Source: JAVJUV01 sp047314965
GTDB lineage: Bacteria; Pseudomonadota; Alphaproteobacteria; Rhodobacterales; Rhodobacteraceae
DNA: 64,000 bases
Direction: 5' to 3'
NCBI RefSeq assembly: GCF_047314965.1
Contig: NZ_JBLBVK010000051.1
Location: 1 to 64,000, forward strand
The notes under the pieces are model-generated. The model was not told the origin of the DNA, did not search any database, and worked only from the letters and a program-made list of their open reading frames with translations. Below are positions 43,392-52,557 of the stretch, piece after piece. Every line of letters starts with the position of its first letter. Position 1 is the first letter of the stretch. Both the position numbers and the translations under genes were made by a program.

Positions 43392-44530
43392 CGGAACGTG
43401 GGTTTACGCAAGCGGAGTTCGCAAACCGCCTGTCCCGTGCGCAGAACGCAATGGCCTCCAAAGGTCTGGGCGCGCTTCTGCTGACAACCGAACCCGAGGT
43501 CCGCTACTTCACCGGTTTTCTGACCCGCTTTTGGGAAAGCCCCACTCGGCCTTGGTTTCTGATCGTTCCCGCGTCCGGTGCTCCGGTCGCGGTAATCCCC
43601 TCCATCGGCGCATCGTTGATGGCCCGGGCCGGGGTGCGCGATATCCGCACATGGTCCGCGCCGGATCTGACGGATGACGGAGTCACGCTGCTGGCCGACA
43701 CGCTGGCGGAACTGGTGCCGAAAGGAGAGAGAATTGGCGTGCCCGACGGCCACGAGACCCATCTGCGCATGCCGCTTGGGGATTTCGAACGGCTCAGGCG
43801 CCTGCTTCCCGACCGTCTCCTTGTGGGAGACAAGGGCATCCTGCGAACTTTGCGCCTTGTGAAAAGTGACGCGGAAATCGCCAAGATCGAGACCGCCTGC
43901 AGCATAGCGGGACGCGCCTTTGCCCGCGCGCCTGAGATTGCCGCCGAGGGGAGGCCGCTGGACGAGGTTTTCCGCAAGTTCCAGATGCTGTGCCTTGAGG
44001 AAGGCGCGGACTGGCTGCCCTATCTCGCCGGCGGCGCGGGACCGGGAGGCTATGACGACGTGATATCGCCTGCCACACAGCGCCCTCTGGCCCGGGGAGA
44101 CGTGCTGATGCTGGATACTGGATTGGTCTGGGACGGCTACTTCTGCGACTTCGATCGCAACTGGTCGATCGGACCCCCAGCACAGGAAACGCGCGATGCC
44201 CACGCTCGCCTGATCGACGCGACCGCAAAGGCTTTCGAGACGGCGAGGCCCGGAATCACAGCCGCCGACCTTCATGCGGTCATGGCATCCGTTCTGGGGG
44301 GTGAAACGGACGCGGGGCGGCTGGGGCACGGCCTTGGCATGTCACTGACGGAATGGCCCTCCCTGATCCCATCGGATCAAACGATTTTGGAAGCCGGGAT
44401 GGTTCTAACGCTGGAACCCGGAGTTGAGACCTCCGGCGGCATCATCGTTCATGAAGAGAATATCGCGATTACCACGACAGGCGCCCGGTATCTCACTCCC
44501 GTCGCGGCGCGAGAGGCGGTTGTGCTGTGA
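43388..44530 (+). CDS. M24-family metallopeptidase/amidohydrolase
   Basis: A 380-residue Xaa-Pro-peptidase-like protein. Unlike creatinase it keeps all five metal ligands: Asp in MLDTGLVWDG and FCDFDRNWS, His in GHGLGMSLTEWP, Glu in TLEPGVE and VHEENIAI. The N-terminal creatinase-like domain contains TTEPEVRYFTGFLTRFWES. It is translationally coupled to the ammonia-lyase before it and to eutA after it, so it may hydrolyse an amide-bond precursor in the same pathway. Confidence 0.85.
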   Translation: MTERGFTQAEFANRLSRAQNAMASKGLGALLLTTEPEVRYFTGFLTRFWESPTRPWFLIVPASGAPVAVIPSIGASLMARAGVRDIRTWSAPDLTDDGVTLLADTLAELVPKGERIGVPDGHETHLRMPLGDFERLRRLLPDRLLVGDKGILRTLRLVKSDAEIAKIETACSIAGRAFARAPEIAAEGRPLDEVFRKFQMLCLEEGADWLPYLAGGAGPGGYDDVISPATQRPLARGDVLMLDTGLVWDGYFCDFDRNWSIGPPAQETRDAHARLIDATAKAFETARPGITAADLHAVMASVLGGETDAGRLGHGLGMSLTEWPSLIPSDQTILEAGMVLTLEPGVETSGGIIVHEENIAITTTGARYLTPVAAREAVVL

Positions 44531-45243
44531 TCAATCTAAGCTGCAGCTTTGATCCCGAGGAGGCAAATCCCGCCATCGGTTTGATCGTCCTTCAGGCGGA
44601 TGAAACGCTTGAACCCGAGTTCCGGCAAGCAGCCGCGGATATCCCCAATCCGCTTTACATCTCTCGCATACCAAGCGCGCCAAGCGTGACCCGAGCCAAT
44701 CTCGCCCGGATGGAGGGCGACCTCACGGCGGCGGCCACCCTTCTACCGCCATGTCGGTTCAGCGCAGTGGGCTATGCCTGCACGTCGGCGAGTTCGGTCA
44801 TAGGTTCGGACGAGGTCGAAAGACTGGTTCGAGCAGGCTGCAATACGGAAGCCGTCACCAATCCGATCCGCGCGACGGTTGCATGTGCCTCGGCACTTGG
44901 GGTTTCCCGGTTTGCGCTGGTGTCGCCCTATGTCGAGGAGGTCGTCACGCCGTTGCTTTCGGCTTTTGCCCAAGATGGTATCGACATGCCGGTTTTCGGA
45001 AGCTTCGGCGTAGCAGACGAACATCTGGTCACCCGGATATCCTGCCAGTCGGTGGTCGACGCAGCACTACACCTAGGAGCGAGTGATGGCGTCGATGCAG
45101 TGTTTCTCAGTTGTACGAATCTGCGCACTCTGGAAGCCGCGGAAATTATCGAGAAGCGACTGAAAAAGCCTGTCATATCATCTAATTCCGCGCTGACCTG
45201 GCATCTGCGCACGCTTGCATCAAGCCGCCAACCCAAAATTTGA
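44527..45243 (+). CDS. eutA: Asp/Glu racemase-superfamily protein EutA-like
   Basis: A 238-residue protein of the maleate isomerase/arylmalonate decarboxylase/EutA group. The two catalytic Cys are visible in YACTSASSVIG and LSCTNLRT. EutA is the third member of the EutABC set for hydroxyectoine. GTG 44527 overlaps the upstream stop (GTGA). It lies away from eutBC but in the same cluster, which supports the name. Confidence 0.78.
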   Translation: MINLSCSFDPEEANPAIGLIVLQADETLEPEFRQAAADIPNPLYISRIPSAPSVTRANLARMEGDLTAAATLLPPCRFSAVGYACTSASSVIGSDEVERLVRAGCNTEAVTNPIRATVACASALGVSRFALVSPYVEEVVTPLLSAFAQDGIDMPVFGSFGVADEHLVTRISCQSVVDAALHLGASDGVDAVFLSCTNLRTLEAAEIIEKRLKKPVISSNSALTWHLRTLASSRQPKI

Positions 45244-45375
45244 TCATAAAAATCAAATGATTGACCTCAAGTCGGTTACTGGGTGTTGAAGTCACGCAGG
45301 CCGGCATGTTTACTGCCCAAACAAACGGCGTTCCAAACGTCGACCAAGAACACAGACAGGGGGTCTGGACCGGAT

Positions 45376-46467
45376 ATGTCGAACGAAGCAAATTTCGTCG
45401 AATTTCAACGTGTGCAGAAGAGTTACGATGGAGAAACGCTGGTCGTCAAAGACCTGAACTTGGCGATGCCCAAGGGCGAATTTCTCACGATGCTTGGACC
45501 CTCGGGGTCGGGAAAAACCACCTGCCTCATGATGCTGGCTGGCTTCGAGACCGCCACGCATGGGGAAATCCTGCTGGACGGGCAACCGATCAACAACATC
45601 CCCCCGCACAAGCGGGGAATTGGCATGGTTTTTCAGAACTACGCGCTTTTCCCCCACATGACCGTGGCGGAGAACCTCAGCTTTCCGCTGGAAGTCCGAA
45701 AGATGGGCAAGGCTGCGCGGGAAGAGAAGGTCAAGCGCGCGCTGGACATGGTGCAGATGGGTGCCTTCGGCGGACGCCGGCCCGCTCAACTATCGGGTGG
45801 CCAGCAACAGCGGATTGCACTGGCACGCGCTCTGGTTTTCGAGCCCGAGCTTGTTCTGATGGACGAACCCCTTGGTGCTCTGGACAAGCAGTTGCGCGAA
45901 CACATGCAGTTCGAGATCACGCGCCTGGCGCACAATCTGGGCATTACGACCGTCTACGTGACCCACGATCAGACCGAAGCCCTGACCATGTCCGACAGGG
46001 TGGCCGTGTTCGATGACGGGCGCATCCAGCAGATTGCCCCCCCTGACGAACTTTATGAAGCGCCCCAGAACTCCTTCGTCGCGCAATTCATCGGCGAGAA
46101 CAACACGCTGGACGGTGTCGTCAAATCCGTAGACGGGGACCGCTGTGTGGTCACTCTCGACAGCGGCGAGGAAATCGACGCCAAACCCATAAATGTCAGC
46201 CAGCCAGGAGAGAAAACAAAGGTTTCGATCCGCCCCGAAAGGGTCGAGACGAACAAGGCGCGTCTGCATCAGGATGCCCATACTCTGAAGGCGGAAGTGG
46301 TGGAGTTCATCTACATGGGCGACATTTTCCGGACACGTCTGAAGGTCGCCGGGCGCGACGACTTCATCGTTAAGACACGGAACGCGCCCGATACCGTCAG
46401 ACTGACACCTGGCAGCGAGGTCGAGATTGGCTGGCTGCCCGAAGATTGCCGCGCACTGGACGCTTAG
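45376..46467 (+). CDS. Polyamine/amine-type ABC transporter ATP-binding protein
   Basis: A 363-residue PotA/FbpC-type ATPase. Walker A GPSGSGKTT, FQNYALFPHM, signature LSGGQQQRIALARA, Walker B ELVLMDEPLGALD and switch His in YVTHDQTEAL are present, followed by a TOBE domain with SIRPERVE. It begins a four-gene transporter directly after the eut genes, so its substrate may be ectoine-like or another amine solute. No ehu or teaABC-type ectoine transporter is seen here. Confidence 0.9.
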   Translation: MSNEANFVEFQRVQKSYDGETLVVKDLNLAMPKGEFLTMLGPSGSGKTTCLMMLAGFETATHGEILLDGQPINNIPPHKRGIGMVFQNYALFPHMTVAENLSFPLEVRKMGKAAREEKVKRALDMVQMGAFGGRRPAQLSGGQQQRIALARALVFEPELVLMDEPLGALDKQLREHMQFEITRLAHNLGITTVYVTHDQTEALTMSDRVAVFDDGRIQQIAPPDELYEAPQNSFVAQFIGENNTLDGVVKSVDGDRCVVTLDSGEEIDAKPINVSQPGEKTKVSIRPERVETNKARLHQDAHTLKAEVVEFIYMGDIFRTRLKVAGRDDFIVKTRNAPDTVRLTPGSEVEIGWLPEDCRALDA

Positions 46468-46583
46468 GCGCCGGTGCGGGTGAGAAACGATCGTGCGGTC
46501 ATCCCGGGCGATTTCATAGTGGAACGGTATATCCCGCAGCCGAACCAAGAGAGAGCGAAGACGGGAGAAAATGGGAGTACTAC

Positions 46584-47678
46584 ATGAAACTAACTGCAAA
46601 ACTGCTTGCTGCTAGCGCACTCACCGCTGTAGCCGGGGCTGCAACCGCCCAGGAAATGACCTTCGTTTCCTGGGGAGGCGCGTATCAGAAATCGCAGCTG
46701 AACGCGTATGTCGAACCTTACATCGCCAGTAATCCCGGCGTCAGCGTCGTATGGGACGAAAGCTCCGCCGAAGCCGTCGCCAAACTGCGTGCGATGAACG
46801 AGGCCGGCAACATCACCTGGGATCTCGTCGACGTCGTTGCTGCAGATGCCATGCGGCTCTGCGACGAAGGTCTCGCGATGGAGATCGACCCGGACGAGCA
46901 CCTGGCTCCGGCCCCAGACGGAACATCGGCCGAGGACGATTTCGGCGATCTTCTGGTGTCCGATTGCTTTATCCCGCAGATCGTCTACTCGACCACATTT
47001 GGCTATCGCACCGACATGGTCGGTGACACCCCGCCGACGGACATCTGCGCAGTCTTCGACCTCGAAGCCTATCCGGGCAAGCGCGCGCTGGAGAAGCGTC
47101 CGATCAACAACGTGGAATGGGCGCTGTACTGCGATGGCGTCGCCAAGGACGACATCTATGACGTTCTTGCCACCGAGGAGGGACAGGAGCGTGCTCTGGC
47201 CAAGCTGGGCACGATCAAGGACGAGGTCATCTGGTGGTCAGCCGGCGCCGACACGCCGCAGCTTCTGGCCGATGGCGAAATCGTCATGGGCTCGACCTAC
47301 AACGGTCGTCTCTTCAGCGTGATCGAAGAGCAGAACCAACCCGTTGGCATGCTCTGGGATATGCAGGTCTTCGATCTGGATGGCTGGATCATTCCCGAAG
47401 GCCTCTCGGAAGAGCGCCTCGAGCGCGTTCTGGACTTTGTCTACTTCGGGACCGACACGCAGCGTCTGGCGGATCAGGCCAAGTACATCTCGTACGGTCC
47501 GGCACGCGCCTCTTCGGCACCGCTCGTCGGCAAACATGAAGAGTTGGGGATCGATATGGCGCCACACATGCCCACCGATCCGGAGAACGCCAAGAACACC
47601 CTACTATACAACTTCGAGTTCTGGGCCGACTACCGCGACGATATCGACGCGAAGTTCCAGGCCTGGCTGGCGCAGTAA
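46584..47678 (+). CDS. ABC transporter substrate-binding protein, PotD type
   Basis: Periplasmic binding protein of 364 residues. The signal peptide is 1-23 (AGAATAQ); the mature start EMTFVSWGGAYQKSQ is typical of spermidine/putrescine-type binding proteins. Trp-rich stretches (VIWWSAGAD, MLWDMQVFD) may line the ligand pocket. Preceded by a purine-rich leader. A 13-bp hairpin follows before the first permease. Confidence 0.9.
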   Translation: MKLTAKLLAASALTAVAGAATAQEMTFVSWGGAYQKSQLNAYVEPYIASNPGVSVVWDESSAEAVAKLRAMNEAGNITWDLVDVVAADAMRLCDEGLAMEIDPDEHLAPAPDGTSAEDDFGDLLVSDCFIPQIVYSTTFGYRTDMVGDTPPTDICAVFDLEAYPGKRALEKRPINNVEWALYCDGVAKDDIYDVLATEEGQERALAKLGTIKDEVIWWSAGADTPQLLADGEIVMGSTYNGRLFSVIEEQNQPVGMLWDMQVFDLDGWIIPEGLSEERLERVLDFVYFGTDTQRLADQAKYISYGPARASSAPLVGKHEELGIDMAPHMPTDPENAKNTLLYNFEFWADYRDDIDAKFQAWLAQ

Positions 47679-47694
47679 GCATCTGATGAAAAAA

Positions 47695-47724
47695 GGTTCG
47701 GGGCAGATATTTCTGCCCCGAGCC
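47695..47724 (+). terminator. Intercistronic hairpin after the binding-protein gene
   Basis: A 13-bp stem with one G-T wobble around the loop TATT, 16 bases past the stop of the binding-protein gene, followed by AAACAA and no T-run. Same position as the hairpin after smoE. Likely partial terminator or mRNA stabiliser. Confidence 0.6.
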
Positions 47725-47806
47725 AAACAAGAATACGGCTGTGCACGCTGGGTCAAGCAGACGCGCTAGGCACAGACAAAGTCAGCCGATCCGGTGGAGG
47801 GACCGT

Positions 47807-49474
47807 ATGAGCGACGTCGCAAGCACAAACGCAGGCAATCAGGGAAACGGTTCGACCGGACCGGTATTGGCCGCGGACGGAACACCTCTGAAGAAAAGCC
47901 TGAACCGCGCATTACGCATGCAGAAGATGCGCGCGCTCATGTTGATTGCACCATTGCTGATCTTCGTGCTGGTGACCTTTATCGCTCCGATCGTCGACAT
48001 GCTGTTCAGGTCTGTCGAGAACCAGATCGTATCAGAGACGATGCCCCGCACCGTTGTGGCCCTCCAGAACTGGGACGAAGCCGGAGACGAGCCGCCGGGC
48101 GAGGATGTCTACGAGGCGGCCTACTATGATCTTTTCATTGCTGCCGAAAGAAAACTGCACACCCGGCTTGGCACACGACTTAACTATGAACTGACGGGCG
48201 TTTCGTCGCTGTTCCGCAAATCCGGTCGCGGTCTCGACGATATCGGAGAGGTCTATCAGGACCAGTTCGAAGACCTGGATGGCTTCTGGAAGAAGGGCGA
48301 GAACTGGGCCGAGCTGATGGGCTCGGACAGCTGGGTCGCCGCGGCAAAGGACTGGGACACCAAGTCCGGGACCGAACAACCGCGCTTCGAAATGCGCGAC
48401 GGAATTGCGGACACGCTGCCGAAGACCTCCGAGGCGTACCAGGCGTTTGCGCAATTCGTCCAGGTGGAAGAACAGGACAAGCTCTACAAGGAAGACCCCT
48501 GGTCGATGGTCTATCTGGCCCTGCACGCCGACCTTAAAGGCGGAGCGGATGTCTCGGGCTACAACGGACCGGGCGCCACGGAACTGGCCGCCGCAGCGGC
48601 CGCAGCACCCGGGTTTGATACCGTCGGCTTCAAGGACGGGTTCCTCGCGATCGAGAAGGACTGGGCCGATCTGGATGTCTGGCGCACCATAAAGCTCTAC
48701 TCCCCGTCCTACACGCCGGGCTACTTCCTGAACGCGGTTGACCTCGAGAAGTCCTATGAAGGCGTCCAGGCGCGGCCCGATAACGAGCAGATCTACATGA
48801 AGCTTTTCGGGCGCACGCTGTTCATGTCGCTCGTGATTACCTTCAGCTGTATTCTCCTCGGGTATCCGGTTGCCTGGATACTGGCGAACCTGCCGACGCG
48901 AACAGCGAACCTGCTGATGATCCTCGTTCTCCTACCCTTCTGGACTTCGCTTCTGGTTCGGACTTCGGCGTGGAAGGTGATGTTGCAGCAGCAGGGCGTC
49001 ATAAACGACGTGCTGGTCTGGCTGGGGCTGGTGGCCGACGATGCGCGACTGGTCATGATCAACAACCAGTTCGGCACCATCGTGGCGATGACGCATATCC
49101 TTCTGCCGTTCATGATCCTGCCGCTTTACTCGGTGATGCAGACGATCCCGCCAAGCTACATGCGCGCTGCAAAATCACTCGGGGCAAAGGACTGGACCGC
49201 GTTCTGGCGGGTCTACTTCCCGCAGTCCGTTCCGGGCATTGGCGCCGGCTCGATCCTCGTCTTCATCCTGTCGATCGGCTACTACATTACGCCCGAGATC
49301 GTCGGCGGCACCACGGGTGTCTTCATCTCGAACCGGATCGCCTACCATATCTCGTCATCTCTGAACTGGGGACTGGCGGCAGCGCTTGGAACGATCCTTC
49401 TGGTCGTCGTCCTCGGGCTGTACTGGGCCTATGACAAGATCGTCGGCATCGACAACGTCAAGCTGGGGGGCTGA
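47807..49474 (+). CDS. ABC transporter permease, PotB type with large periplasmic insert
   Basis: A 555-residue permease, roughly twice the PotB size. After a cytoplasmic tail, helix 1 spans about 43-66. A hydrophilic, acidic region of about 270 residues (67-334) follows before helix 2 (336-360) and the normal permease core. The EAA loop reads AAKSLGAKDWTAFWRVYFP. No family is recognised for the insert; it would lie in the periplasm. There is no frameshift, so it is a genuine part. It is 4 bases upstream of the second permease. Confidence 0.88.
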   Translation: MSDVASTNAGNQGNGSTGPVLAADGTPLKKSLNRALRMQKMRALMLIAPLLIFVLVTFIAPIVDMLFRSVENQIVSETMPRTVVALQNWDEAGDEPPGEDVYEAAYYDLFIAAERKLHTRLGTRLNYELTGVSSLFRKSGRGLDDIGEVYQDQFEDLDGFWKKGENWAELMGSDSWVAAAKDWDTKSGTEQPRFEMRDGIADTLPKTSEAYQAFAQFVQVEEQDKLYKEDPWSMVYLALHADLKGGADVSGYNGPGATELAAAAAAAPGFDTVGFKDGFLAIEKDWADLDVWRTIKLYSPSYTPGYFLNAVDLEKSYEGVQARPDNEQIYMKLFGRTLFMSLVITFSCILLGYPVAWILANLPTRTANLLMILVLLPFWTSLLVRTSAWKVMLQQQGVINDVLVWLGLVADDARLVMINNQFGTIVAMTHILLPFMILPLYSVMQTIPPSYMRAAKSLGAKDWTAFWRVYFPQSVPGIGAGSILVFILSIGYYITPEIVGGTTGVFISNRIAYHISSSLNWGLAAALGTILLVVVLGLYWAYDKIVGIDNVKLGG

Positions 49475-49477
49475 GCC

Positions 49478-50656
49478 ATGGTCGCACTGACACCCATTTC
49501 GCGCAAACCCGCCAGTGTCTATGTCACCGGGACCGCAATTGCCGGTGCAATCGCCGGGCTGTTCGTCGGAACAGCTCAGGGCTCCGGCATCATGGGCGTG
49601 ATCCTCGGAGCGGCGATACTTGGCGCGCTGGCTTTTGTCGCAACGCAGGTGATCAAGAACGAACCGGCGACACGCTGGGGGCTCATCGCCCTGTTCGCGG
49701 TTGCCGGGTTTTTGATCGGAGGGATTTCCGCCGGCATCATTGGTGCCGCCTTCGGGTGGTTCTTCGGCTGGTTCATCTGGTGGCTCTACGAAGGCCGCTA
49801 CCGCGCCAAGCTGGTGCCGTACCTGACTCCAAGGCAGGTCCTCTGGCACTATGGTTTCCGCGTAATCTGCGGAGCGATCTTTGTCTTCCTGATCACCCCG
49901 ATCATCGTCGTCATGCCCCTTTCGTTCAATGCCGAGGATTTCTTCACCTTCACGCCCGAAATGCTGCGACTCGATCCGGAGGGTTATTCGCTCAAGCACT
50001 ACCGTGATTTCCTGACCAACTCCGACTGGCAGAAGGCACTGTGGAACTCCGTCACAATCGCACCTGCGGCCACGTTGCTGTCCGTCAGTTTCGGCACGCT
50101 TGCCGCGATCGGACTGTCTCAGTCTCACGTGCCGTTCCGGCGTGCCATCATGGCGGTCCTGATTTCGCCGATGATCGTGCCCCTCATCATCTCGGCTGCG
50201 GGCATGTACTTCTTCTACTCCCGCATCGGGTTGCAGGGCACGTATTTCGGGGTCGTGCTGGCGCATGCGGCACTGGGCATCCCCTTCGTGATCATCACGG
50301 TGACGGCCACGCTGGTCGGCTTCGACCGGTCGCTGACACGCGCGGCGGCGAACATGGGTGCAAACCCGGTGACGACCTTCTTCCGCATCCAGATGCCGCT
50401 GATCCTGCCGGGGGTGATCTCGGGCGGACTTTTTGCCTTCATCACTTCGTTCGACGAGGTGGTCGTCGTGCTGTTTGTCGGGTCGGCCGGACAGAAGACC
50501 CTGCCGTGGCAAATGTTCACCGGTCTGCGGGAACAGATCAGCCCGACGATCTTGGCCGTGGCGACAATTCTGGTGGCGATTTCCATCGCCCTGCTGACCA
50601 CAGTCGAACTCCTGCGGCGGCGCTCCGAACGGCTGCGGGGAATGTCACCCAGCTAA
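49478..50656 (+). CDS. ABC transporter permease, PotC type with N-terminal membrane extension
   Basis: A 392-residue permease whose C-terminal 270 residues are PotC-like (EAA loop AAANMGANPVTTFFRIQMP). An extra N-terminal part (about 13-105) contains three Gly/Ala-rich membrane helices (GAIAGLFVGTAQG, FLIGGISAGIIGAAFG). Such an extension is unusual for PotC. Last gene of the transporter operon; convergent with cueR, 9 bases away. Confidence 0.88.
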   Translation: MVALTPISRKPASVYVTGTAIAGAIAGLFVGTAQGSGIMGVILGAAILGALAFVATQVIKNEPATRWGLIALFAVAGFLIGGISAGIIGAAFGWFFGWFIWWLYEGRYRAKLVPYLTPRQVLWHYGFRVICGAIFVFLITPIIVVMPLSFNAEDFFTFTPEMLRLDPEGYSLKHYRDFLTNSDWQKALWNSVTIAPAATLLSVSFGTLAAIGLSQSHVPFRRAIMAVLISPMIVPLIISAAGMYFFYSRIGLQGTYFGVVLAHAALGIPFVIITVTATLVGFDRSLTRAAANMGANPVTTFFRIQMPLILPGVISGGLFAFITSFDEVVVVLFVGSAGQKTLPWQMFTGLREQISPTILAVATILVAISIALLTTVELLRRRSERLRGMSPS

Positions 50657-50665
50657 AGTTCCGGC

Positions 50666-51058
50666 TCAGTCTGTATCGCCTGCCAGCCCATCCAGTATGG
50701 GGCAGTCCGGCCTGTCATCACCGTAGCAACTGGAAACCAGCCGGCTCAGGGTGGCACGAAGGCTCTGCAACTCGGCGATCTTTTTCTCGATCTCCGCCAG
50801 ATGTTCCTGTGCCAAGGCCTTGACGTCGGCACTCGCACGCGCCCTGTCCTCGTAGAGCGATAGCAACGTGCGGCAGTCATCGATGGTGAAGCCGAGCGAG
50901 CGTGCACGACTGAGAAAGATCAGCTTGTGGACATCAGAGTCCCTGAAGCTCCGATACCCGTTGTCGCTTCTCGCGGGGCGAACGAGGCCGATGTCCTCGT
51001 AATAGCGAATGGTTTTTGCCGGCAAGCCGCTGGCTTCTGCCACATCTCCGATGTTCAT
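50666..51058 (-). CDS. cueR: MerR-family copper-responsive regulator CueR/HmrR
   Basis: A 130-residue MerR protein with an N-terminal winged helix (MNIGDVAEASGLPAKTIRYY), a dimerising coiled coil and the Cu(I)-binding pair Cys111/Cys119 (CYGDDRPDCP, spacing C-x7-C) of CueR/HmrR. It normally activates a copper P-type ATPase gene, but none is in the window. ATG 51058 follows GGAGGG. Divergent from the antiporter gene, 116 bases away. Confidence 0.88.
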   Translation of the reverse strand: MNIGDVAEASGLPAKTIRYYEDIGLVRPARSDNGYRSFRDSDVHKLIFLSRARSLGFTIDDCRTLLSLYEDRARASADVKALAQEHLAEIEKKIAELQSLRATLSRLVSSCYGDDRPDCPILDGLAGDTD

Positions 51059-51174
51059 TTCAGACCCTCCTAACCACACCATAAAGGTTCCGGCTACAGG
51101 AAGGTCAAGAGCTGGAGCGGCGCGATAATCCTCGACGTATATGATTCCGATCAAGGAACGTGAGGCAGTCGCGT

Positions 51175-52356
51175 ATGATTCTTCTCCCCATGGAACTGTC
51201 GACCCTCCTCATCACGCTCGGTGTTCTGTTCCTCTTTGGACTGGCCGCCGACCAAATCGGCAGCGTCACACGACTGCCGCGTGTAACCATGCTCTTGGTG
51301 CTGGGCCTCATCACCGGCCAATCCGGTCTGAAGTTGCTGCCCGAAGAAATGAACGGCTGGTTCGATATCCTGTCGATCGTGGCCCTTACAATGGTCGCAT
51401 TTCTGCTGGGCAGTTCTCTTACCTGGGAAAATCTTGCCAGACATGGGCGAGCGATACTCGCGATCTCGCTGGCCGTCGCCTCGTCCACGATCGTTATCGT
51501 CTCCATCGGCCTTTACCTGGTGGGCGTCGCGCCCGGGCTGGCGCTGATCCTTGCAGCCATCGCAACGGCAACGGCGCCTGCTGCGATGACAGACGTCATT
51601 CGTCAATCCGGCGTCAGCAATGGGTTTACCGATACGCTGAAGGGCATCGTCGCTATCGACGATGCCTGGGGCCTGATCGGTTTCAGCGTCATGCTCGTTC
51701 TCGCTGGTCACAACGACGGCTGGGCCAGCGTGGCGACGGGCGCATTTGCCGATCTGGGTGGCGCGGTCGTACTTGGCCTGCTGATCGGCATTCCCGCCGC
51801 CTACCTTACCGGCCGGATCAGCCCGGGCGAGCCGCTTCAGGCAGAGGCGATCGGTCTCGTATTCCTGTCATCGGGACTGGCACTTTGGTTCGAAGTGTCT
51901 TTCCTGATCACCGCGATGACGGCGGGCGCGGTCATCGCGAATCTTGCGCGCCATCACGATCGTGCCTTTCACGAGATCGAGCATCTTCAGTGGCCATTCA
52001 TGATCCTGTTCTTCCTTCTGGCTGGGGCTTCGCTGGAAATCGACGCCCTGAAAGCGATTGGATGGGTCGGCGGTCTTTACATGATCTTGCGGATCGTCGC
52101 CCGAATCCTGGGCGGTCTGGTGGGCGCAAAGATCGCCTCCGTTCCGGCGTCGCAGGGGCGGCTCTACGGCCCCGCCCTGTTGCCGCAGGCCGGTGTGGCC
52201 GTCGGCATGGCGCTTGTTGCAGGGGATGCCCTGCCGCACTGGTCCGACACGATCATGGCACTGACGATCGCAAGCACGGTTGTCTTCGAGCTGGCTGGAC
52301 CGCCCGCCACAATGGCTGCCATCCGGCGAGACAACGCCACGCGCCAAAAGGAATAA
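51175..52356 (+). CDS. Cation/proton antiporter (CPA2/KefB-like)
   Basis: A 393-residue membrane protein with about 12 helices of the Na+/H+ exchanger fold. Seen: FGLAADQIGSVTRLPRVTMLLVLG, the polar AIDDAWGLIGFS helix with paired acidic residues, and ILFFLLAGASLEIDAL. It lacks the TrkA-N/RCK domain of full KefB proteins. The start is chosen at ATG 51175 (GAGG upstream); GTG 51160 and ATG 51190 are alternatives. Exported ion not determined. Confidence 0.85.
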   Translation: MILLPMELSTLLITLGVLFLFGLAADQIGSVTRLPRVTMLLVLGLITGQSGLKLLPEEMNGWFDILSIVALTMVAFLLGSSLTWENLARHGRAILAISLAVASSTIVIVSIGLYLVGVAPGLALILAAIATATAPAAMTDVIRQSGVSNGFTDTLKGIVAIDDAWGLIGFSVMLVLAGHNDGWASVATGAFADLGGAVVLGLLIGIPAAYLTGRISPGEPLQAEAIGLVFLSSGLALWFEVSFLITAMTAGAVIANLARHHDRAFHEIEHLQWPFMILFFLLAGASLEIDALKAIGWVGGLYMILRIVARILGGLVGAKIASVPASQGRLYGPALLPQAGVAVGMALVAGDALPHWSDTIMALTIASTVVFELAGPPATMAAIRRDNATRQKE

Positions 52357-52557
52357 TCAGCAAGGGCTGGCCCAACTCAATGTCACTCCCTCTGGAATGA
52401 AACCTTCAAGCCAGCGGCGAAACAGGCCGTTGACGCGTTCCTGCACCATGAAAGTGTTGGCCGAGAAGATCGGATGCACATGAGGTTCGGTGAAGCAGAG
52501 GATCCGGTCATCGACCGATTCCACTCCGCACCACTGAGAGGCGACAGGCAGTTCCAT
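52357..52557 (-). pseudogene. Remnant of an MBL-fold hydrolase N-terminus
   Basis: A 66-codon frame whose first 38 residues (with FTEPHVHPIFSANTFMV) resemble the start of a family of metallo-beta-lactamase-fold hydrolases that open with EPHVHPF-x-x-N-x-W/F. Similarity stops at about residue 39 and the zinc motif HxHxDH is absent, so this looks like a truncated copy joined to unrelated sequence. It is divergent from the guanidine operon. Recognition is from memory of the pattern and is uncertain. Confidence 0.4.
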
